A stretch of 64,000 nt of DNA from Clostridium liquoris (GTDB taxonomy: Bacteria; Bacillota; Clostridia; Clostridiales; Clostridiaceae). Location: contig NZ_PVXO01000028.1 of the NCBI RefSeq assembly GCF_002995785.1, positions 16,808-80,807 of the forward strand, written 5' to 3'. The position numbers and the translations under genes are program-made. Numbering within the stretch: the stretch's first letter is position 1; each line of letters starts with the position of its first letter. This document shows positions 43,900-52,421 of the stretch, piece after piece. The notes below the pieces were generated by a model. It searched no databases, was not told where the DNA came from, and saw only the letters and a list, made by a program, of their open reading frames with translations.

Positions 43900-45330
43900 A
43901 TGGGGCTATGTAAAAATGATTTTGAAAAAATAGATTTAAGAATAAAAAATATTGCTGAACAGGCTGTAGAACAGATTGAAGTAAATTCTGATTTACCACC
44001 AACAATAGAACAATTAGAAGATAATAATAAAACTTATTCTATCAGAGCGGCTATTTTATTTATAGACATCAGAAAATCTACATATTTAACAGAGAATAGT
44101 CAGGCAAAAAGCATGGTTAAGATTTATCGGTCATTTATGAGAATGGCTGTTGATTGTGTTAGAAAAAATGGTGGGGTAACAAGACAATTTCTTGGTGACA
44201 GAATTATGGGAGTATTTATTGATTCTGTAGATGAAAATGGAAATGTTACAGATAGATCTGTTGACAAATCAGTTAATGCAGCAAGAAGTTTACAGACTGT
44301 TATTGATTATAGCTTAAATAAACATTTGAAATGTAATGTTAATGGAAAAGTGATTGAATGTGGAATAGGCATTGATTATGGAAAGGTTCTAGTTACTCAA
44401 GTTGGTATGTATGGAGTAGAGGGAGATGAGGGCAAAGAAAATGAAGTAAATTGTGTATGGGTTGGAAATACAACAAATTATGCAAGCAAATATTCAGATA
44501 TAGCATCTGGTGGAGAAATTTTTATTTCTGATAATGTTTATAAGAACTTATCAGATGAAAACAAAGAAGTCTGGATTAAATCAGCAAAATATAAAGGAAC
44601 AAAATTGTTCCAGGGATATGTTGCAAAAGACTATTATCTGGATTATTCTGATGAATTAGGAAACCCAGTTAAAATAGAAGCGGACAATACAGTTGAATTA
44701 GATACCGCTAGTCAATTGGCGAATGGTATAAAGGAAATAGAGAGATTACAAAATGAACTCATTCAAAGAGAGAAAAAGTTAGCAGTATTAGAAGATAGGT
44801 TAAAAAAAGAAAATCAGGAATATAAGACTAAATACAATAATGAAAATAGTGCAAAATTAAGAGCATTAGATGAAAAAGATAAAGCAAACAAAGATAGAGA
44901 TAGCTTAATTAAAAAGGCATATTCTTTCGTAGAAACCATTATAGATGGTTCATTTTGTCGAGAATATGATTATATAAAGAATATGGGAATAAAAAGATGG
45001 CTTGAAATTGATGAATTTTATAATTTATTAGGTAGGAAGCAAGGATTTGATGAAGATGCCATAAATAATATGGCATTTGAGTTTATAGAAATATATGCGT
45101 ACTTTAAAAAATTTGAATTGTCCTATAAGTATATGGCGAGTATGGCAAAGAAAAATAATACCTGGATATATATCAATGAAAAAACTTTTAAATGGGCCTG
45201 TGAACAACATCTAGGGTGGAAAGTTATTGATGCTATGGAAGATAATTTAAAAAACAATAAAATATCATATGAAAAAATAAAGGACTATGAGAATTATATT
45301 AGTAAACTAAAAAGTATAAGGGGGTTTTAG
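43900..45330 (+). CDS. Pycsar-like class III nucleotide cyclase with long C-terminal extension
   Basis: 476 residues. The class III cyclase domain (~45-240) has the metal-binding Asp56 in LFIDIRKSTYL and Asp100 in FLGDRIMGVF, then CGIGIDYGKVLV and CVWVGNTTNYASKYSDIA. It has no sensor or membrane domain at the N-terminus. Residues ~270-330 form a coiled coil and ~340-476 a helical domain. In Pycsar, PycC makes cCMP or cUMP upon infection; which one here is unknown. The next gene is a TM effector, followed by a second cyclase. The ATG has AGGAGG rather far upstream (about 17 bases). Confidence 0.85.
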   Translation: MGLCKNDFEKIDLRIKNIAEQAVEQIEVNSDLPPTIEQLEDNNKTYSIRAAILFIDIRKSTYLTENSQAKSMVKIYRSFMRMAVDCVRKNGGVTRQFLGDRIMGVFIDSVDENGNVTDRSVDKSVNAARSLQTVIDYSLNKHLKCNVNGKVIECGIGIDYGKVLVTQVGMYGVEGDEGKENEVNCVWVGNTTNYASKYSDIASGGEIFISDNVYKNLSDENKEVWIKSAKYKGTKLFQGYVAKDYYLDYSDELGNPVKIEADNTVELDTASQLANGIKEIERLQNELIQREKKLAVLEDRLKKENQEYKTKYNNENSAKLRALDEKDKANKDRDSLIKKAYSFVETIIDGSFCREYDYIKNMGIKRWLEIDEFYNLLGRKQGFDEDAINNMAFEFIEIYAYFKKFELSYKYMASMAKKNNTWIYINEKTFKWACEQHLGWKVIDAMEDNLKNNKISYEKIKDYENYISKLKSIRGF

Positions 45331-45333
45331 GTT

Positions 45334-45894
45334 GTGTCACAAAATAATATTCAAGAAGAAAATAAGAGGCAAGCTTTTACAAAAGATGATGCATATCAGA
45401 GTTTAAATATGATTAATACTTGGATAAGCAATATAGATACTAAGATTTCTTTTGCGTTGGCACTAGCTGGTGTAATTATTGGAATTATCTTTAGTACAGG
45501 CCTTCCAGATGCGTTACAAAGAGTGGGTAAGGTTTCAAAATTATCGGAATTATATGGTGGTGAAATTATAGCAGCCGTATTGGTATGTTTACTTTATATA
45601 GTAAGTTTCTTATCAATTCTATATTTCATGTTGGCTATTATTGCAAGAGTGAAGAACCTTAATAATACGCCATCTATATATTTTTTTGGATCAATATCTG
45701 TAATGGATTTACAGGATTATAAATATAAAGTAAATAATATAACAGAGCAAGAAATTATAGAAGATTTAGAAGAGCAGATACATACTAATTCAAAAATATG
45801 CAATGAGAAGGCTAAATGCTATAATAGAGGAATTAAGTTTTTGTTGGTAACAATTATTTTATGGTTTATCTGTATGACATTTAGGTTAATATAG
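45334..45894 (+). CDS. Pycsar TM-type effector (DUF5706-like)
   Basis: 186 residues with a GTG start. The N-terminal section, DDAYQSLNMINTWISNIDTK, followed by a hydrophobic helix, matches the beginning of Pycsar TM effectors. Membrane helices are at ~40-58, ~78-105 and ~165-184. Such effectors bind the cyclic pyrimidine and disrupt the inner membrane. It starts 3 bases after the first cyclase stop and the second cyclase follows after 12 bases, so all three genes form one operon. Confidence 0.75.
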   Translation: MSQNNIQEENKRQAFTKDDAYQSLNMINTWISNIDTKISFALALAGVIIGIIFSTGLPDALQRVGKVSKLSELYGGEIIAAVLVCLLYIVSFLSILYFMLAIIARVKNLNNTPSIYFFGSISVMDLQDYKYKVNNITEQEIIEDLEEQIHTNSKICNEKAKCYNRGIKFLLVTIILWFICMTFRLI

Positions 45895-45906
45895 GGAGGC
45901 GATGAA

Positions 45907-46638
45907 ATGGAAGCAAATCATACAATGTTATATGATGTGGATAAGAGTTCAGAGAGAATGGATGCAATATTAGATGCAAGCTCAGATAACTATTGTGATA
46001 AAAAGAGTCTACCATTGAGAAGTGATTTGACTTACAAAAACGGTTATTACGTAAAGATAACAGCGATTTTTATTGATATTGTTGGTTCATCAGAGATGAC
46101 TGATGAACATAAAAGACCAACATTAGCAAAGATGTATCGAGTGTTTTTATCAGAGTGTGTTGCAATAATGAATGCTGAATGTAATTGTAAAGAAATAAAT
46201 ATCAACGGTGATTGTGTATGGGGAGTATTTGATACCCCGAAGAAATCTGATGTTGATGAAGTTATTTCAGTAGCAGCTAAATTAAATAGCATGATAAAGA
46301 TATTAAATTATAAACTAAGAAAGAAAAAATACTCTGAAATTTCTATTGGTATAGGAATTGATTATGGTAGAGCATTAATGGTAAAGGCAGGTTATTCAGG
46401 TAGTGGAATTAATGATGTAATATGGATGGGTGATGTAGTAAATTCGGCCTGTCACCTTTGCAATAAAGCTGGAAGAGATTATAGAGAAGTAATTGTTATT
46501 TCAGATATTATTTACAACAATATTAATGAACATAACCAAAGTTTGTTTTCTAGTTATGCGGATGGTTGGACTACTAGATATGAAGGGAATATTATTAATA
46601 CAGCAATGGATAATTGGTATAACGAAAATTGCAAGTAG
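45907..46638 (+). CDS. Second Pycsar-like class III nucleotide cyclase (short form)
   Basis: 243 residues, little more than a cyclase domain. Asp57 in AIFIDIVGSSEM and Asp102 in NINGDCVWGVFD are the two metal ligands; SIGIGIDYGRALMVKAG and IWMGDVVNSACHLCNKAG follow. The late active-site region (VVNSACHL) differs from that of the first cyclase (TTNYASKY), so the two may differ in substrate or activity. A GGGAGG site precedes the ATG. Together with the preceding effector and the longer cyclase it forms an unusual two-cyclase operon. Confidence 0.85.
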   Translation: MEANHTMLYDVDKSSERMDAILDASSDNYCDKKSLPLRSDLTYKNGYYVKITAIFIDIVGSSEMTDEHKRPTLAKMYRVFLSECVAIMNAECNCKEININGDCVWGVFDTPKKSDVDEVISVAAKLNSMIKILNYKLRKKKYSEISIGIGIDYGRALMVKAGYSGSGINDVIWMGDVVNSACHLCNKAGRDYREVIVISDIIYNNINEHNQSLFSSYADGWTTRYEGNIINTAMDNWYNENCK

Positions 46639-46725
46639 ATTATTTGTGGGGGTTTGTGTTCAAATCATATATCCATCGAAGCAGTCTTTTAATGATGAAT
46701 TGTGATTGGGAGGATAATTGAACGA

Positions 46726-47152
46726 GTGGGTTTATATTTTAAAAATAATGATAAATCTAATTTAATTGATGAAATAAGGACTGTTTTAAATTTTTATGAG
46801 ACGTTGGGGTCTGATGAATCCTATCTAAATTCTGACCATGAGTAATATATTGATAAAAATCATTTGTATTTAAGATTGGGAAGGGCTATATTAAATTAAT
46901 GATGGAGAAGCAACAGATGGAAGGTATGCAATTTGGATACGTGATATTAGAGATTTAATAGTGGGAGCTTTAAGAGATTTAGAAAATGATAATTCAAAGG
47001 AAGTAAAAGAAAAGCTCATATTGGCTCTTAATGCTATAGGAGCTTATGAGGATATTAAGAAAATCTTTTCTTCTAGATATTTTAATCATAGCAATGAAGA
47101 TAAAGAAGTTATTTTTGATGGTTATTTAAAGTATTTTATTCAAAAGGAATGA
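46726..47152 (+). pseudogene. Decayed gene fragments after the Pycsar-like operon
   Basis: Two short open frames remain: 46,726-46,845 (39 residues, VGLYFKNNDKSNLIDEIRTV) and ~46,890-47,152, which contains YAIWIRDIRDLIVGALRDLE and a helical C-terminus ending IQKE. They are separated by stops and could be pieces of one cargo gene. I do not recognise the family. Confidence 0.45.
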
Positions 47153-47248
47153 TAATTCTTTTGTGATGTTTACAACTTTTAAAAAAATAAAGCGATTACT
47201 TTAAGAAGACATTTCTTAGAGTAGTCGCTTTTCCTTTACCTATTAATA

Positions 47249-47764
47249 TTAAAATTCCTCCAGCTTGCTCATCCTGTATCTCCATACTGGGAGTGTAATT
47301 AGTCCAAAGATTATATACTTTAGAAAAAGACTAAGCATATGATTATGTGATAAGACAATATCTCCATTAAAAGTAAATCCATGAATGAATAACTGAACTA
47401 CAGGAGTTAGAAGTCCTATTGTAGATGGTACTGCTATGCCTACCCCTACAAATGTTATAAACAAATTAAGTATATTGCTTACTCTAGGGAAAGTATCATT
47501 GATAAATAAAATCAAGAGTCCATAAAGAATTACTGCAAGGATTCCAACACCTGCATCAAGTAAATATTGAAGTTTTCCTTCTACAAGCTTTGTGGCTACA
47601 TTAGGATGGAAGAAATAAATTGAATAAAATAAGATAACAAAAAAGTCAATTCCAAATGCCATTGTCTTGAAAGAAAACAGGGTAATATTCTTATAAAGTT
47701 TTATAAAAAGAACTAATATTGTTAAACATATTCCTAAAAACAATCCTATAAACATAGCAATCAC
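47249..47764 (-). CDS. Hypothetical multi-pass membrane protein (171 aa)
   Basis: Four or five hydrophobic helices (about 3-20, 30-50, 70-88, 95-118, 145-162) and almost no soluble part. The family is not recognised. It is divergent from the LexA-like repressor gene, with ~180 bases between, so the repressor may also control it. Confidence 0.6.
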   Translation of the reverse strand: MIAMFIGLFLGICLTILVLFIKLYKNITLFSFKTMAFGIDFFVILFYSIYFFHPNVATKLVEGKLQYLLDAGVGILAVILYGLLILFINDTFPRVSNILNLFITFVGVGIAVPSTIGLLTPVVQLFIHGFTFNGDIVLSHNHMLSLFLKYIIFGLITLPVWRYRMSKLEEF

Positions 47765-47872
47765 CTGATAAATTATTTTTTTATTTCCTATATCTATAAA
47801 TTAATTATATCACTCTAATATGGCTGGCGGCCAGACCTAAAATAAAAATTACCATATTTTCTGAAAGAACTA

Positions 47873-47940
47873 TTGCAATATTTTCCTATAGGCATTATAA
47901 TAGTAATCACCAACGGTTCGTTGGTGATTAGAAAGGAGGT
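47873..47940 (+). promoter_or_regulatory. Promoter, 12-bp palindromic operator and RBS of the LexA-like repressor
   Basis: TTGCAA (47,873-47,878) and TATAAT (47,896-47,901) are spaced by 17 bases. Starting two bases later, TAATCACCAACG and CGTTGGTGATTA (47,904-47,930) form a perfect 12-bp inverted repeat around GTT, covering the expected transcription start. AAAGGAGG follows at once. This is a textbook place for an autoregulatory operator. Confidence 0.75.
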
Positions 47941-47945
47941 AGAAC

Positions 47946-48551
47946 ATGAGAACAAAAAGTCCAAAACGTATGAAAGAAATAATTGATTTTGTCAATGAAT
48001 ACACAAATCATTATAGGACTTCTCCTTCTACCAGAGAAATTGCAAAAGCTGTAAAAACTGATAATGGTACTGTATACCGTTATCTTGTAGAGATGGATGA
48101 AAAAGGTATGCTCGAATATAATGGAAAAGAAATTATAACACCAATGATAAAAAAGATGGAAAATGACATGATACAAGCGGCTGTCCTTGGATCAGTATCT
48201 TGTGGAGTTCCTCTTTTAGAAGAAGAGTATATCGAAAGCTATGTATCCTTACCTGTAAAATTTTTTGATAAGGGAGATTATTTTATCCTTAGAGCCAATG
48301 GAAATTCTATGATAGAAGCTGGAATTGAAGATGGTGATTTGGTAGTTGTGAGGAAACAGAAAGAAGCTAATGAAGGTCAGATTGTTGTTGCTCTTCTTGA
48401 AGATGGAAGCACTACATTAAAAAGATTATATCTTGATAAAGGAAATAAGTGCGTAAGGCTTCATCCTGAAAACAAGAATATGTCAGATATAGTAATAGCA
48501 AACTGTTCTATTCAAGGGGTAGCTGTAAAAATTATGAAAGACCTAGTTTAA
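47946..48551 (+). CDS. LexA/CI-like repressor with S24 autoprotease domain
   Basis: 201 residues. An N-terminal winged helix (SPSTREIAKAVKTDNGTVYR) resembles that of LexA. After a short linker with a possible self-cleavage site in GSVSCGVPLLEEE (Cys-Gly where LexA has Ala-Gly), the S24 peptidase domain shows the Ser in RANGNSMIEAGIEDGD and the Lys in TTLKRLYLD. It probably represses ICE functions until RecA-dependent cleavage. A perfect palindrome lies across its promoter. Confidence 0.88.
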   Translation: MRTKSPKRMKEIIDFVNEYTNHYRTSPSTREIAKAVKTDNGTVYRYLVEMDEKGMLEYNGKEIITPMIKKMENDMIQAAVLGSVSCGVPLLEEEYIESYVSLPVKFFDKGDYFILRANGNSMIEAGIEDGDLVVVRKQKEANEGQIVVALLEDGSTTLKRLYLDKGNKCVRLHPENKNMSDIVIANCSIQGVAVKIMKDLV

Positions 48552-48636
48552 TTTCTAGGGTAAAAAATTATGTTTAGAAATTAGAAATTGATATAAGTCA
48601 ATTTCTAACAATAAACTTAGAAAAGAAGGATTTAAG

Positions 48637-48672
48637 ATGAAGAAAAAAATGATAGCCTTCTGTGGTATGTAG
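48637..48672 (+). CDS. Possible 11-codon leader peptide
   Basis: AAGAAGGATTTAAG precedes ATG and a frame MKKKMIAFCGM. The following ~60 bases include GCCTTCT and AGAAGGC, which can pair. The same AGAAAAGAAGGATT ribosome-binding segment is repeated before the zinc-ribbon gene. It may be a leader or just a decayed gene start. Confidence 0.3.
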   Translation: MKKKMIAFCGM

Positions 48673-48748
48673 GTGTTAGATTAGTAACTCATCTGTAGTT
48701 TTCTTTCCCTAATCCACTTAGAAGGCAATAAGAAAAGAAGGATTGCAG

Positions 48749-48973
48749 ATGAAAAAAAGAAAAAAATATATTATAGGATGCCCATATTGTGGGAAGGAGT
48801 TATGTAAAAGTGGTTTTACAAGTAGCTTTAATGATATGGAAATTAAATGCTCCAAATGTGGGGCAAACATAGAAATTGAAATTACCAATGGGATGATTAT
48901 TTTTCATCCAGATAAGAAGATATCCATGGTGGCTGAAGGCTCAGTAGGATATAAAGAAAAAGAAAAAATATAA
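48749..48973 (+). CDS. Small zinc-ribbon protein (74 aa)
   Basis: CPYCGKELCKSGF and CSKCGANIEIE give two CxxC pairs ~24 residues apart, a zinc ribbon. A basic start (MKKRKKYIIG) precedes it. The ATG at 48,749 is chosen over an upstream TTG because of the GAAGGA site. Such proteins are common in ICE regulatory regions; function unknown. Confidence 0.6.
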   Translation: MKKRKKYIIGCPYCGKELCKSGFTSSFNDMEIKCSKCGANIEIEITNGMIIFHPDKKISMVAEGSVGYKEKEKI

Positions 48974-48989
48974 GGAATATTAAGTGAGT

Positions 48990-49375
48990 TTCTGTGAAAT
49001 TTATGTTGTAGCCATTGGACTGAGCAAAGAACTCTTAAGAATGGGAACATAAATTAAAAATCTATGGAGGACTGTATTCGGCTTGTACCGTTAGGAACCA
49101 CATAGATAAAATACTTTGAACCTGGAATCAGAATCCAGGAATAAGTCAAAGTTCTATACTTACATATTTCAAAGAAAATTTAATAGATTGAGGTTTATAC
49201 AGAGGTGTTGAACTGGGCTAGAACCCTTAAGAACAACAGTTATAAATCAAGAGTTTGTTGAATGATCTGAACTGGACAAGCATTCAATTATAAATTGAAC
49301 AAGAATCCTTAAGAGTCACGCAAAACGGAAGTATTTATCTGAATAGATAAATCTGTTTTGTGTGGCTCTTTTTTT
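48990..49375 (+). ncRNA. Candidate structured RNA ending in a strong terminator
   Basis: There is no protein gene here. A motif of the type ACTGRGC-ARAACYCTTAAGAA occurs at 49,019 and 49,211, with a split third copy at 49,270-49,314. Between them are stable stems: ACTTTGA/TCAAAGT enclosing CCTGGA/TCCAGG (49,113-49,152) and TTGAATG/CATTCAA (49,258-49,287). The region ends with a 13-bp terminator stem (49,314-49,367) and eight T. This is inferred to be a transcribed RNA; no known family is recognised. Confidence 0.5.
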
Positions 49376-49527
49376 ATTTCCCAAATACTTTCGTTATATG
49401 CGTCGGCTCTTAAACAAAAGAAAGAGCAGGTGCATATGAAAAAACGATGGGAAACCTACATTGCTAGATATCCATAATCTCTAATTTTAAAAACTTATTG
49501 ATTTTTAAAATTAGGAGGTTATGGAAA

Positions 49528-49959
49528 ATGAAAGAAAATAAAAAGAATTACTATCTCTTTGTAGGAGATAAAAAGATAGATGTATCAGAGAAAATTTATA
49601 AAGAATATTGGCAAGAAACCAATAGAGAAAATTATCTTAAAAGGCTAGATAGAAAGAATAAACTAAGTTATTTCTCAGAATTTGTTACAGAAGAAAAAGA
49701 TAGAACTATTGAGGAGAGATTTACAGATAAAAGTATTGACATCGAAAAATTAGTAGCTATAAAAATGCAGATTGCAGCTCTTCATGAAGCCTTGAATAAG
49801 TTAAACCCTGAAGAAAGGGAAATTATTCAGGCTCTTTTTTTTGAGGAAATACCACAAAGAGACTTGGCTAAAAAACTGAATATAAGCCAAGGAGCTGTCT
49901 TTAGAAGAAAAGAAAAAACCTTAAAAAAGTTAAAAGAATTCTTAATAGATTGGGAGTAA
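49528..49959 (+). CDS. Sigma-70 region 4-like protein (143 aa)
   Basis: The start MKENKKNYYLFVGD follows TTAGGAGG. The C-terminal half has the sigma region 4 pattern: ALNKLNPEEREIIQALFFEE, then PQRDLAKKLNISQGAVFRR, a helix-turn-helix. Region 2 is absent, as in many ICE proteins of this type (Orf-like sigma factors near the recombination genes). It probably acts on ICE promoters such as that of the recombinases. Confidence 0.8.
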   Translation: MKENKKNYYLFVGDKKIDVSEKIYKEYWQETNRENYLKRLDRKNKLSYFSEFVTEEKDRTIEERFTDKSIDIEKLVAIKMQIAALHEALNKLNPEEREIIQALFFEEIPQRDLAKKLNISQGAVFRRKEKTLKKLKEFLIDWE

Positions 49960-50108
49960 AATAAAAGTTTTTTAAAAAATAGCGAATCAGAGGGGCAGTT
50001 TTTTCACTGTTAAATATAAGGGGTAATTTAAGCAATTCCCTAAATAATAAAAGATATTTTTATAAATTAATTTGAACTTTGATAACTGAATAGACCAAGA
50101 CAGGACAA

Positions 50109-50283
50109 TATCCGTTTATGGAGCCAGTAGAAGCTACGCCATGACCACTTTGCTGAAGTATACCTTCGGTTTAAATAAATACTTGCATAACGCTAAATGC
50201 AAAGGAAACAAAAGTGAAAGCGATAGATAGTTTGCTACAGGAAAGGTCTGGTAGGACTTTTTGCAAAGATATAAACGGTGATA
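50109..50283 (+). ncRNA. Candidate structured RNA closed by a long-range stem
   Basis: CCGTTTAT (50,112-50,119) pairs with ATAAACGG (50,271-50,278), enclosing ~150 bases. Inside are TTGCAT/ATGCAA (50,183-50,201) and a two-step stem TTTGC/GCAAA plus AAAGGTC/GACTTTT (50,231-50,267), with further pairing such as AAGTAT/ATACTT. No protein is encoded. It lies between the sigma-like gene and the gene before the recombinases. A regulatory or structural RNA of the ICE is inferred; I do not recognise its class. Confidence 0.5.
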
Positions 50284-50413
50284 ATGATACTTCTACACGT
50301 TGTTGCTTCCCACCGAGAAAAGGGGAGAGGTGAAATTCCTATGTAGCTACCAAGCACTTGTCAATGTCGCTAAACTTAAATTTAAAAATATTAAAGAGAG
50401 AAGAGGTATCGAA

Positions 50414-50644
50414 ATGAAAACTATTAAAGACAAAAAAGAGAACTCTTCTTCTGTCAATCATAGATGTAAAGATGAATTATCAATGGGAAGATACATAGAT
50501 CAAGAACTAGCAGAAATTCCTGAGGATAAAAAGAACATATTTATTCAGGTAGGTAATGTTCTTGTTAATTGTTGTATAGGAGATACAAGAGTTAGTATGG
50601 ATGATTTTGTATCAGATTTATGTAAATTAGAATTAAGGATTTAG
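50414..50644 (+). CDS. Hypothetical small ICE protein (76 aa)
   Basis: The start MKTIKDKKENSSSVNHRCKD follows GAGAGAAGAGG. An upstream extension exists but overlaps the candidate RNA and lacks a ribosome binding site. The second half (GRYIDQELAEIPEDKKNIFI) is helical. The family is not recognised. The recombinase promoter begins at its stop codon. Confidence 0.55.
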   Translation: MKTIKDKKENSSSVNHRCKDELSMGRYIDQELAEIPEDKKNIFIQVGNVLVNCCIGDTRVSMDDFVSDLCKLELRI

Positions 50645-50648
50645 GGTG

Positions 50649-50744
50649 CTGACAGATATATATAAGTGCGGTAAGATGAAAATATAAAGTTTCTGAAATC
50701 CTTAATAAATTGCACCCAAAATGTTTATTAAGGAGAGAAGAGAA
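50649..50744 (+). promoter_or_regulatory. Promoter and leader of the serine recombinase operon
   Basis: CTGACA (50,649-50,654) and TAAGAT (50,672-50,677) are 17 bases apart. GGGTGC before the -35 box and GCACCC in the leader are complementary. TTAAGGAGAGA gives the ribosome binding site for the ATG at 50,745. Confidence 0.55.
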
Positions 50745-52421
50745 ATGAATAAAACTAAAGCTTATATGTATCTTCGTTTATCAAGAGATGATGGGGATGA
50801 AGGTGAAAGCAATTCTATCACAAATCAAAGGGAACTTATAAAAAGCTATGCTCATAAGGCAGGCTTTAAGATTGTCAAGGAATTTATTGATGATGGTTAT
50901 ACAGGTTCCAACTTTGATAGGCCAGATTTTAAAAGAATGCTTAATGACCTTGAAAAGAAAGACTGCAAAACGATTATTGTAAAAGACCTTTCGAGATTTG
51001 GAAGAGATTATATTGAGTCGGGGAAGTTTCTTCAGAAAACTTTTCCTCAAATGGGAGTTAGGTTTATATCAGTTAATGATAACTATGATAGCGAAAATGC
51101 TGATGTAAGTGACACACATCTTATTCTTCCTATAAAAAACTTTATCAATGATAGTTATTGCAGGGATATATCCATGAAAGTGAAAAGTTCGCAAAAAACT
51201 AAAAGACAGAGAGGAGAATTCATAGGAGCATTTGCACCCTATGGATATAAGAAAAATAAGAAGCAAAAAAATCATCTTATAGTTGATAGAAATGTATCTC
51301 ATATAATTAGGAAGATTTTTGAAATGAAAATTGAAGGTTATTCTTCAAAGGCTATAGCAGATGAACTCAATAAACTTGGAGTCCAAACTCCTGGGGCCTA
51401 TAAAGAAAGCCAAGGTTCTAATTTTACAACAGGCTTTGCCACAAATAAAAGTAAATGGCAGGCCAAGATGATAAATAGAATTATTGAAAATAGAGTTTAT
51501 ATAGGAGTCCTTGAGCAAGGAAAAAGGACAAAGCTTAATTATAAGTCTAATAAGGAGATTAAAGTTCTTGAAGAGGACTGGATTAGGGTAGAAGGAACTC
51601 ATGAATCTATTGTTACGGAAACAATGTTCAATGTAGCAAATAAGATGATGGGAAGAGATATTCTAAATAGGAAGTCAAAACCTGATTTTCTAACAGGGCT
51701 TCTTTATTGTGCAGATTGTGGAAATCAACTTGTAAGAAGAACTCAGAAAACAAAAAACGGACAAAGAATTTATTATATATGTGGCTTATATAATCGTGGT
51801 AAAGGTTGTTCAAGGCATAGTATTAGAGAAGAGGATATTTTGTCCTCACTAGATTACATCTTAAAACAACATATTAGATACCAGGAAGAACTGTTTGCAA
51901 GAATCAGAGAAACTGATTTAAGTAAAACAGAATATGAACTTGATTTAGATGATTTATTATCTGAAAAAAAGAAGTATGAAACTCTCAGACGTTCTCTTTA
52001 TACGGATTTGGAAGAAGAGCTTATTGATGAAGATGAATTTCAATCCTTTAGAAAAAGCTATCAATTAAAAATAAAAGAGATAGACCAGCAGATTATAAGT
52101 AGGAAGAAAGCTTATGAAGATTTAGGAGATATACTTGCTTCTAAAGAAAACTGGCTTACAGACCTGGAGAAGTATAAAAATATTGAAAGCATAGATAGGC
52201 AAACACTTGCTTTATTTGTAGATAGAATTCTGGTAGAGGAAAAAGACCAAGAAGGAAGACCTAGAATAGCAGTATTTTTTAATGATATGGAGAAACTGGA
52301 CATATTAAAGAAAATAATAAATGGAGTAAAGAAAAGTAATACTTCTAATCTTATTTCCTTTAATACCATGGCTATTAAGAACCTATCCGCTCAAAGAGAG
52401 GGGGTAGCTGTTAATGGCTAG
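50745..52421 (+). CDS. Large serine recombinase 1
   Basis: 558 residues from MNKTKAYMYLRLSRDDGDEG, with catalytic Ser13. The resolvase domain (LIKSYAHKAGFKIVKEFIDD, IIVKDLSRFGRDYIESGKFL) is followed by a recombinase domain. A zinc ribbon (LLYCADCGNQLVRR, then two more Cys) and a coiled coil (~395-475) come next. The longer frame from 50,721 is rejected because AAGGAGAGA lies between the two ATGs. Its stop overlaps the next recombinase by 8 bases. Such enzymes (TnpX/CcrA-like) excise and integrate the ICE. Confidence 0.92.
   Translation: MNKTKAYMYLRLSRDDGDEGESNSITNQRELIKSYAHKAGFKIVKEFIDDGYTGSNFDRPDFKRMLNDLEKKDCKTIIVKDLSRFGRDYIESGKFLQKTFPQMGVRFISVNDNYDSENADVSDTHLILPIKNFINDSYCRDISMKVKSSQKTKRQRGEFIGAFAPYGYKKNKKQKNHLIVDRNVSHIIRKIFEMKIEGYSSKAIADELNKLGVQTPGAYKESQGSNFTTGFATNKSKWQAKMINRIIENRVYIGVLEQGKRTKLNYKSNKEIKVLEEDWIRVEGTHESIVTETMFNVANKMMGRDILNRKSKPDFLTGLLYCADCGNQLVRRTQKTKNGQRIYYICGLYNRGKGCSRHSIREEDILSSLDYILKQHIRYQEELFARIRETDLSKTEYELDLDDLLSEKKKYETLRRSLYTDLEEELIDEDEFQSFRKSYQLKIKEIDQQIISRKKAYEDLGDILASKENWLTDLEKYKNIESIDRQTLALFVDRILVEEKDQEGRPRIAVFFNDMEKLDILKKIINGVKKSNTSNLISFNTMAIKNLSAQREGVAVNG

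Noticed and set aside
43900..46638. Ordinary housekeeping adenylate cyclases
   Set aside because: Two soluble class III domains in a compact operon with a Pycsar-type TM effector on a mobile element fit a defence role much better.
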